Positions 1 through 4,343 of a stretch of 5,275 nucleotides of DNA are shown piece after piece. Origin of the DNA: Rhodospirillales bacterium. Lineage in GTDB: Bacteria > Pseudomonadota > Alphaproteobacteria > Acetobacterales > Acetobacteraceae. A model generated the notes under the pieces. That model saw only the letters and a program-made list of their open reading frames with translations. It was not told the origin of the DNA and did not search any database. Location: assembly GCA_025350425.1 (NCBI GenBank), contig JANXXW010000142.1:1-5275 (forward strand), in the 5' to 3' direction. Made by a program: the position numbers and the translations under genes. Every line of letters starts with the position of its first letter. Position 1 is the first letter of the stretch.

Positions 1-452
1 TCGTCCTGTGCGACCTCCTCGACGAGGCGTGCGAGGCAAGCCCGGCGTTGCTGGTGGATTGCGCGACCTTGACCGGGGCCGCGCGGGTGGCCGTCGGCCC
101 CGACCTGCCTGCCCTGTTTACCAACGATGAGGCTTGGGCGGAGCAACTCCGTAACTCCGGCGCGGCGGTGAACGATCCGATGTGGCGGCTCCCCCTGTGG
201 GATGGTTACGATAGTTGGCTCGACAGCCCCGTCGCCGACCTCAACAACGTTTCAAGCAAACCGATGGCGGGTGCGGTAACGGCAGCATTGTTCCTTCAGC
301 GTTTTGTGCCGGCGAGCCAGCCATGGGCGCATTTTGACGTCTACTGCTGGAACGACGCGACCCGCCCCGCGCGGCCGGAGGGCGGCGAGGCCCAAGCTAT
401 CCGAGCCATATTCCATGCATTGCGAGTAAAGTGTCTTACGCCGGAAAGATAA
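1..452 (+). CDS. Leucyl aminopeptidase, M17 family (C-terminal part, 5' end outside window)
   Basis: Cytosolic metallo-exopeptidase that removes N-terminal residues from peptides, serving peptide turnover. The reading frame is open from base 3, before any start codon, so the gene begins upstream and only about the last 149 residues are present. The first residues, VLCDLLDEA, match the family stretch directly after the NTDAEGR metal and active-site motif, so the metal ligands lie just outside the window. Visible family blocks are VDCATLTGAARVAVG, the S-x-W-x-D-S-x-V-A-D-L-N-N segment, and KPMAGAVTAALFLQRFV followed by WAHFDVYCWN. The ending RPARPEGGEAQAIRAIF is typical of the alphaproteobacterial form of the family. 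The gene ends in TAA with no obvious T-tailed hairpin after it. The TTG at 48 lies inside the conserved core and is not a real start. The family assignment is firm; the exact substrate preference cannot be told. Confidence 0.93.
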   Translation, partial: VLCDLLDEACEASPALLVDCATLTGAARVAVGPDLPALFTNDEAWAEQLRNSGAAVNDPMWRLPLWDGYDSWLDSPVADLNNVSSKPMAGAVTAALFLQRFVPASQPWAHFDVYCWNDATRPARPEGGEAQAIRAIFHALRVKCLTPER

Positions 453-462
453 ATATCTGATT

Positions 463-478
463 ATCGAACGAAGTCGAT
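463..478. promoter_or_regulatory. Inverted repeat ATCGA-N6-TCGAT, possible regulator site
   Basis: Perfect 5-base arms at 463-467 and 474-478 with a six-base spacer form a 16-base dyad just after the aminopeptidase stop. The arm-spacer-arm geometry equals that of a second dyad at 530-545 in the same spacer. Short dyads of this size suit a dimeric winged-helix protein, but arms of five bases can occur by chance, and no T-run follows to make it a terminator. Confidence 0.22.
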
Positions 479-529
479 CATAGCGGTAACGTAATCGGGA
501 TGAGTTGAAACTCCACCGCGATATTACTG

Positions 530-545
530 TATCAGTTATATGATA
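530..545. promoter_or_regulatory. Inverted repeat TATCA-N6-TGATA, candidate MarR-type operator
   Basis: Perfect 5-base arms at 530-534 and 541-545 flank a six-base AT-rich spacer, giving a 16-base AT-rich dyad about 85 bases before the regulator's ATG. It overlaps the best -10-like hexamer in the spacer (TATGAT, 539-544). MarR-family dimers commonly bind AT-rich palindromes of roughly this length in their own promoters, so autoregulation is a reasonable inference, but nothing in the sequence proves binding. Confidence 0.33.
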
Positions 546-612
546 GTGCACACGAATCGCTTTCATGCGTGAGTCTCCGAGACATTCACATCGGTTTCGA
601 CGTCGCTAAGTA

Positions 613-619
613 GAAAGGA
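613..619 (+). promoter_or_regulatory. Ribosome binding site of the MarR-type gene
   Basis: GAAAGGA ends ten bases before the ATG at 630. It is a good Shine-Dalgarno match and fixes that ATG as the start. Confidence 0.7.
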
Positions 620-629
620 TAGACAGATT

Positions 630-1031
630 ATGGCCACTGCTCCCGCTCCCGACCATTTGGTCGGCATTCTCCGAGATACAGTTGTTGCGTTGGTGCGCCG
701 CGATGGTCCGGATCTTTCGTCCCGCCAGCTTGGCGTTTTCCTAACTTGTTACTTGCAGGACGGCGCTCATACCGTGCGCGGCCTCGCCGCAGACCTCAAC
801 GTTTCAAAGCCTGCGATCACCCGCGCCCTGGATCGGCTTGGCGAACTCGACTTGGCCCGTCGCAAAGTAGACCCGATGGATCGCCGTAGTGTTCTGGTCC
901 AGCGTACCCTCAAGGGGACCGCGTTCCTTCGCGACCTCCGCAATATCATGTCCGAAGCCGCCGGCTCGGCCAAGAAGAGCGGCGCCGGGTCGTTGCATGA
1001 GGCCCCGTCCCGCCGAGTTGCCAGCGCCTAA
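630..1031 (+). CDS. MarR-family winged helix-turn-helix transcriptional regulator
   Basis: A 133-residue DNA-binding protein, probably a cytosolic dimer that regulates its own gene or neighbours. The helix-turn-helix spans about residues 48-70 (TVRGLAADLNVSKPAITRAL), with SKPAITRALDRL as the likely recognition helix. The wing lies at about 77-93 and carries the D-P-x-D-R-R-S signature (RRKVDPMDRRSVLV) typical of MarR proteins. Residues 8-45 form the leading helices. The C-terminal tail from about 109 is rich in A, S, G and K and looks unstructured, so the protein is shorter than the usual 140-160 residues and has little of the C-terminal dimerisation helix. The gene follows the aminopeptidase on the same strand but with a 177-base spacer, so it probably has its own promoter, and it ends at its own terminator. 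The ligand and target genes cannot be read from the sequence. Confidence 0.85.
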   Translation: MATAPAPDHLVGILRDTVVALVRRDGPDLSSRQLGVFLTCYLQDGAHTVRGLAADLNVSKPAITRALDRLGELDLARRKVDPMDRRSVLVQRTLKGTAFLRDLRNIMSEAAGSAKKSGAGSLHEAPSRRVASA

Positions 1032-1045
1032 CAAACGGCTGCACC

Positions 1046-1076
1046 CCCTCCTTCCAGGCCGGGAGGAGGGTTTTCT
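1046..1076 (+). terminator. Rho-independent terminator of the MarR-type gene
   Basis: CCCTCCTTCC at 1046-1055 pairs with GGGAGGAGGG at 1061-1070. The stem is 10 bp with a single T-G wobble, the loop is AGGCC, and TTTTCT follows. It starts 15 bases after the stop codon. The hairpin abuts the stop codon of the convergent permease gene (TAG read on the - strand at 1075-1077). Read on the - strand the stem has no T-run after it, so it should terminate only the + strand transcript. Confidence 0.85.
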
Positions 1077-1908
1077 ATCCGCCTTTGACGCCGCCCGCTG
1101 TCAACCCGGCCACGATTTCTTTTTGCATTAGCAAGGTTAGGACAAGCACGGGCGCTGTCACGATCAGGGCGGCGGCGGCGAGAGGCCCCCAACTTACCTG
1201 CTCGAAGGTAAGCACGTTGTAGATGGCCACCGGCAAGGTTCGCGTTGTCCGCCCTGCGAGCACAACGCCGAAGATGAAGTTGTTCCAACTGAAGATGAAC
1301 GCGAGGATTGTGGCCACCGTGATACCTGGCCGCGCCAGCGGAAGCGCTACGTAGCGGAACGCCTGCCAGATTGTTGCGCCATCGACCAGCGCTGCCTCCT
1401 CCAGTTCCGCCGGCAGCCCCTCAAAGAACCCGATCATTACCCACACCACGATGGGCAGCGTGATGACCACGTGAGTAATGACCAGCGGCGTCAGCGTTCC
1501 GGTCAGCTCCAACCATTGAAAGATCAGGAACAGCGGGATCAGGTATGAAAGTCCCGGCGTCACCCGCGCGATCATGATGAGTGCCGCCGACCGTGTTGCC
1601 TTCGATTTTGCGATGCCAAAGCCCGCAGGCACACCCAGCAGCAGCGCGATCCCGGTTGCTGAGAAAGAAACTATTATCGAGTTGATACCGTACCGAACAA
1701 AGTCGTTCTTGCGAAACACGTCAATGAAGTTGTCGAACGTGATGGTGTTCGGGATGAAGACCGGCGGAAAGGCCATGTTGTCGACCTCCGTCTTAAGTGA
1801 AAGCGATAGCATCCACAGGAAGAACAGGATCGCTGGGGAAATCAGCGCCAGGATCGCGAGCGCAAACCCGAAATTGGAGACGGCACGGCGAATGCGACGC
1901 GCGATCAT
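1075..1908 (-). CDS. Carbohydrate ABC transporter permease, MalG type
   Basis: Inner-membrane subunit of a CUT1-type sugar or polyol importer; it pairs with the MalF-type subunit to form the channel and contacts the ATPase. The protein has 277 residues, normal for this family. A cytoplasmic basic start (MIARRIRR) leads into a first membrane helix at about 15-37, and further hydrophobic segments at roughly 75-100, 108-131, 140-160, 197-217 and 247-262 make six in all. The ATPase-coupling EAA loop is complete: EAA at 171-173, G177, V187 and LP at 189-190. The ending GLTAGGVKGG is characteristic of MalG-like permeases. The ATG overlaps the upstream permease stop by four bases (ATGA) and no good Shine-Dalgarno is seen, so translational coupling is likely. 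No ATPase gene follows; the next thing is the convergent regulator's terminator. The substrate cannot be assigned. Confidence 0.93.
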   Translation of the reverse strand: MIARRIRRAVSNFGFALAILALISPAILFFLWMLSLSLKTEVDNMAFPPVFIPNTITFDNFIDVFRKNDFVRYGINSIIVSFSATGIALLLGVPAGFGIAKSKATRSAALIMIARVTPGLSYLIPLFLIFQWLELTGTLTPLVITHVVITLPIVVWVMIGFFEGLPAELEEAALVDGATIWQAFRYVALPLARPGITVATILAFIFSWNNFIFGVVLAGRTTRTLPVAIYNVLTFEQVSWGPLAAAALIVTAPVLVLTLLMQKEIVAGLTAGGVKGG

Positions 1909-2813
1909 GCCGATTTCTGGCGGACGCTGAACAGCACGAGGCTGACCATCAGGATCAGCACGAAGAACACCACGACGATCGCCGACGCGTACCCCATGTT
2001 GTAGTACGAGAACGCCTGTAGATAGAGATAGATGTTCATCGTTTCGCTAGCGGTCCCCGGCCCCCCGTTGCTGATGACGAAGATCGTGTCGAACGCCTTG
2101 ATCGCGTCGATGGCGCGGATAACCAACGCGACGATGATGTGCGGCCACACCAGCGGCAGGGAGATATGGCGAAACATTTGCCACGCGCTTGCACCATCCA
2201 GGCGCGCCGCCTCGTACGGCTCCTCCGGCAGGCTCGCGAGGCCACCGAGCACGATCAGCATCACCAGCGGGGTCCATTGCCAGGTCTCCACCATGACCAG
2301 CGTGGGGATCACGGTGGCGGCGCTATAGCTCCAGGCAAACGGGGGCAGTCCCGCCGAGGTGAGCAGGTAGTTCAGAACCCCAAGTTGCGGGTGGAACATC
2401 ATGGTCCAGACCAATGCCACCGCCACGGGCGTCGCCATCATCGGCATGATGAAGATGGTCCGTGCGAGACCCCGCAAGGGAAACCTGCGATGGAAGCAAA
2501 CCGCCGCCGCAATGCCGAGCACCATCGGCAGCAAGGTCGCGAGCACCGTGAAGTATAGCGTCCGGACAATCGACCACAGGAAACGCTCGTCTGTCAGCAT
2601 GTGCCGATAGTTGGCCAGCCCGACGAATTCGAGGTCGCTGCCGATCCGCCATTCGTGAACCGACATGAACAACGTGAACGCCCAGGGCAACACGATGATG
2701 GCGGCCACAACGATACCGGCCGGGATCACGAACGGCCAGTAGTTACGCGCATAGTTTCGCGTACGGGCACGGCGTGACGCCACGGCCCGCGTCACGGTCA
2801 GCGAAAGGCTCAT
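1905..2813 (-). CDS. Carbohydrate ABC transporter permease, MalF type
   Basis: The partner inner-membrane subunit of the same sugar-type importer, 302 residues. The N-terminal 25 residues are strongly basic (RRARTRNYARN) and cytoplasmic. The first helix is at about 26-46, followed by the periplasmic stretch W-x-I-G-S-D-L-E-F-V-G-L-x-N-Y typical of MalF/UgpA-like proteins. More membrane segments lie at about 85-107, 117-140, 165-191, 223-246 and 275-297. The EAA loop is intact: EAA 201-203, G207, I217 and LP 219-220. Near the end, the FVISNGGPGTASETMN segment is a family hallmark of this subunit. A GAGAG about nine bases before the ATG is a passable Shine-Dalgarno. A 126-base gap separates it from the ferredoxin gene upstream, where a substrate-binding protein gene would usually sit. 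The fold and role are certain; the sugar is unknown. Confidence 0.94.
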   Translation of the reverse strand: MSLSLTVTRAVASRRARTRNYARNYWPFVIPAGIVVAAIIVLPWAFTLFMSVHEWRIGSDLEFVGLANYRHMLTDERFLWSIVRTLYFTVLATLLPMVLGIAAAVCFHRRFPLRGLARTIFIMPMMATPVAVALVWTMMFHPQLGVLNYLLTSAGLPPFAWSYSAATVIPTLVMVETWQWTPLVMLIVLGGLASLPEEPYEAARLDGASAWQMFRHISLPLVWPHIIVALVIRAIDAIKAFDTIFVISNGGPGTASETMNIYLYLQAFSYYNMGYASAIVVVFFVLILMVSLVLFSVRQKSA

Positions 2814-2939
2814 ATGCCTCGTCTCTCGGTCAGATTACCCCCTCAGGCGCACGCCGCGTCGGGCAGTGTCCCACGTACCATAGCTCAGCCGCATCGGAAG
2901 GGAACGCCCGTCGATCCCTGGAATCCCCCTTCCGTCAAC
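2814..2939 (-). other. Intergenic gap between the ferredoxin and permease genes
   Basis: This 126-base gap lies between two genes on the same strand. Conceptual translation in the three - strand frames shows nothing recognisable, and in particular no clear tail of a substrate-binding protein. A TTGACG sits just after the ferredoxin stop but lacks a good -10 partner. The only distinct structure is the inverted repeat at 2895-2934. Confidence 0.4.
2895..2934 (-). repeat. 8-bp perfect inverted repeat (stem-loop) just after the ferredoxin gene
   Basis: CGGAAGGG at 2895-2902 and CCCTTCCG at 2927-2934 are exact reverse complements with a 24-base loop. On the - strand the structure begins five bases after the ferredoxin stop codon. 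No T-run follows, so it is not a classical terminator. It could protect the 3' end of the ferredoxin message, dampen read-through into the permeases, or have no function. Confidence 0.4.
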
Positions 2940-3260
2940 TCAGACCATCACAAGCACCGCCCCATCCTCGATCTTCACCGGGAACACCCGCACGTCCTCA
3001 TCGATCGGATCGCCTTGCCCCTTGCCTGTCCGCACATCGAAACGGCCAGCGTGAAGCGGACATTCGATGTAGCAGTCTTCCAGCCATCCATCCGTCAGCA
3101 GGGCGAATTGGTGGGTGCAGACGTTCTCGGTCGCGTGGAACTCACCGTTATCGAGGTGATACAGCGCCAGATTCTTGCCTTCGATGGCGACCGCGATCAT
3201 TTCGCCGGCCGGGACATCCTCGGCGTTCGCCACCTTCACCCAATTTCCATCGCCGCTCAT
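2940..3260 (-). CDS. Rieske-type [2Fe-2S] ferredoxin (non-haem iron oxygenase ferredoxin subunit-like)
   Basis: Small soluble electron carrier of the kind that passes electrons from a reductase to a ring-hydroxylating or similar Rieske oxygenase. The protein has 106 residues, matching stand-alone ferredoxins such as the HcaC/BphF type. The cluster-binding motif is complete: C48-x-H50, then 16 residues, then C67-x-x-H70 (CTHQ and CPLHAGRFDV). The flanking pattern WVKVANAEDVPAGEM and ALYHLDNGEFHATENVC is also standard. There is no signal peptide or membrane segment. I chose the ATG at 3260 because AGGGAG lies nine bases before it and the family similarity starts there. An in-frame ATG at 3353 would add 31 arginine-rich residues with no family match. 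No oxygenase or reductase gene is adjacent. A nitrite reductase small-subunit-like role (NirD type) is an alternative, but the spacing and length favour the oxygenase ferredoxin group. Confidence 0.9.
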   Translation of the reverse strand: MSGDGNWVKVANAEDVPAGEMIAVAIEGKNLALYHLDNGEFHATENVCTHQFALLTDGWLEDCYIECPLHAGRFDVRTGKGQGDPIDEDVRVFPVKIEDGAVLVMV

Positions 3261-3383
3261 GCTTGGTATCTCCCTGGTTGTGCGCCGATCATGCCGCGAG
3301 TGCCGTGCCGCGTCACCCATCCGCCAATTAAAGCCGGCAAGGCGCCGTGGCACGCGGTGGATAGCGCACGAACCAGACGAACG
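3261..3383. promoter_or_regulatory. Divergent intergenic region between the ferredoxin gene and the HAD stub
   Basis: This 123-base stretch should carry the promoter of the leftward ferredoxin gene, possibly of the whole ferredoxin-permease set, and once that of the rightward HAD gene. The ferredoxin Shine-Dalgarno (AGGGAG read on the - strand) is at 3275-3270. I could not find a convincing -35/-10 pair on either strand; the AATTAAAG at 3326-3333 is the only AT-rich patch. Confidence 0.35.
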
Positions 3384-3632
3384 ATGCGGCCGCCTGCCTT
3401 GCCGGCGGTCATTTTCGATATGGACGGAACGCTGCTCGACACCGAGCGCCCATATCGCGGGGACGACGCGAAGGGATCGGCCATCATTCGTGTATGCAGA
3501 TCGGCTGATCGTGTCCCAGCTGCGCGCCAGGGTGATACGCCGTCCTCGCTATGCCGACCGCGAGACCGCCCACGTCGCATGATCCAGCGGCCCATATCCG
3601 CCGCCATATCCAGGTGCCGAGGCGATAGCTGA
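3384..3632 (+). pseudogene. HAD-superfamily hydrolase, 5' remnant (truncated)
   Basis: The frame starting at the ATG at 3384 encodes PALPAVIFDMDGTLLDTE, the HAD motif I block with the nucleophile and general-acid aspartates (DMDGT). This motif belongs to phosphatases and phosphomutases of the beta-phosphoglucomutase/Gph-like subfamily. Clear similarity stops at about 3458. The frame then runs on through unrelated arginine-rich sequence and ends at a TGA at 3630-3632, inside the antisense of thiD. An intact enzyme has about 200-230 residues, with a cap domain and motifs II to IV, none of which is present. There is no room for the rest before thiD, so this is a truncation rather than a single frameshift. 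No strong Shine-Dalgarno precedes it; an in-frame GTG at 3357 is another possible start. It is almost certainly not a working phosphatase. Confidence 0.7.
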
Positions 3633-4343
3633 CTGCACGTAGGCATGGGCCCGCGTCACGGCGGCAATGAGGTCCATTTTCTGCGCCAGTCCTGCCGCGA
3701 TGGCGCTGGCCAGCGTGCAGCCGGTGCCGTGCGTGTTGCGCGTGGCGATGCGAGGCGCCCGGAAGATCTCCGTCCCCTCGGCCGTCAGCAGCAGGTCGGC
3801 GCAGCTTTCCCCGTCGAGATGGCCGCCCTTCAGCAGCACCGCCTTTGGTCCCATAGCGAGCAACATGCGCGCCGCCTCGGCCATGCCAGCCTCATTGGCA
3901 ATGCTCATTCCCGTCAGCGCCTCCGCCTCCGGCACGTTCGGCGTCAACACGGTGGCCAGTGGCAGCAATCGCCGCCGCAGCGTGTCGACCGCCGCCGGGT
4001 CGAGCAGCCGCGCGCCGCTGGTCGCGACCATGACGGGATCGACCACCACGCATCGATCCGCACCCAGCACGTCGCAGACCTCGTCGATCAGCGCTGCATC
4101 GCCGAGCATCCCGGTTTTCACGACATCGGCCCCGATATCGTCCAGCACCGCCCGCATCTGCGCCCGCACGAACGCCGCCGGGACGGCCATGATGCCGTAC
4201 ACCCCGCGCGTGTCCTGTGCCGTCAAGGCGGTGATCGCGGTTGCGGCGTAGCCACCGAGCGCGGTGATGGTCTTAATGTCGGCCTGGACACCCGCCCCGC
4301 CACCTGAATCGGAGCCGGCAACCACGAGCACACGGCCTTGCAC
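3549..4343 (-). CDS. thiD: Hydroxymethylpyrimidine/phosphomethylpyrimidine kinase
   Basis: Cytosolic thiamine-synthesis enzyme that phosphorylates HMP and then HMP-phosphate to HMP-diphosphate, which thiamine phosphate synthase then uses. The protein has 264 residues, the usual length, and is complete. Visible family blocks are AGSDSGGGAG (9-18) with D22 and K24, VKTGML (75-80), DPVMVATSG (102-110), LTPNVPEAEALTG (133-145), LLKGGH (170-175) and the anion-hole motif NTHGTGC with C209. The start is GTG at 4343, directly after the glmM stop codon and in the same frame. No strong Shine-Dalgarno is visible, so re-initiation by ribosomes finishing glmM is likely. The similarity begins at GRVLVVAGSDS, so no other start fits. 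No other thiamine genes are in the window. No terminator is seen after the TAG; the HAD stub lies there on the other strand. Confidence 0.96.
   Translation of the reverse strand: MQGRVLVVAGSDSGGGAGVQADIKTITALGGYAATAITALTAQDTRGVYGIMAVPAAFVRAQMRAVLDDIGADVVKTGMLGDAALIDEVCDVLGADRCVVVDPVMVATSGARLLDPAAVDTLRRRLLPLATVLTPNVPEAEALTGMSIANEAGMAEAARMLLAMGPKAVLLKGGHLDGESCADLLLTAEGTEIFRAPRIATRNTHGTGCTLASAIAAGLAQKMDLIAAVTRAHAYVQSAIASAPGYGGGYGPLDHATWAVSRSA

Larger units (their letters stand above)
453..629. other. AT-rich intergenic spacer ahead of the MarR-type gene
   Basis: This 177-base stretch is clearly richer in A and T than the surrounding genes and contains no plausible gene on either strand. It probably holds the promoter of the regulator gene. 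A TTGAAA at 505-510 resembles a -35 box, but no convincing -10 box sits at standard spacing; TATGAT at 539-544 is the best -10-like hexamer and lies in an inverted repeat. No strong terminator for the upstream aminopeptidase is visible. Confidence 0.5.

Noticed and set aside
252..566. 104-codon - strand open frame across the aminopeptidase end
   Set aside because: It is mostly antisense to the conserved aminopeptidase C-terminus, with no motif and no ribosome binding site evidence.
237..815. Similar strings ADLNNVSSKPM in the aminopeptidase and ADLNVSKPA in the regulator, with near-identical bases (gacctcaac...gtttcaa)
   Set aside because: Each string is a normal conserved part of its own family (M17 active-site region and MarR recognition helix), so this is most likely coincidence rather than a duplicated segment.
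1028..1288. Small - strand frame of 86 codons overlapping the MalG-type permease end
   Set aside because: It is a shadow of the permease in another frame with no recognisable features.
3261..3353. N-terminal extension of the ferredoxin to the upstream ATG at 3353
   Set aside because: The added residues are arginine-rich and unlike the family, and the good Shine-Dalgarno sits before the ATG at 3260.
3459..3548. Possible further HAD coding sequence in another frame before thiD
   Set aside because: None of the three + strand frames shows a HAD cap or motif II-like pattern; this 90-base stretch holds nothing I can recognise.
3250..3560. Insertion sequence or attachment site at the HAD stub breakpoint
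   Set aside because: I looked for terminal inverted repeats, target-site duplications and transposase fragments and saw none in the window.
2814..3632. Long + strand open frame of 272 codons over the ferredoxin gene
   Set aside because: Most of it is antisense to a complete Rieske ferredoxin, and the translation is low in family-like character. Only its last part, from 3384, carries a real motif (the HAD stub).
3645..4307. 220-codon + strand open frame over thiD
   Set aside because: It is rich in R, H, Q and G as expected from the antisense of a GC-rich gene, shows no domain, and lies wholly opposite a firm ThiD gene.
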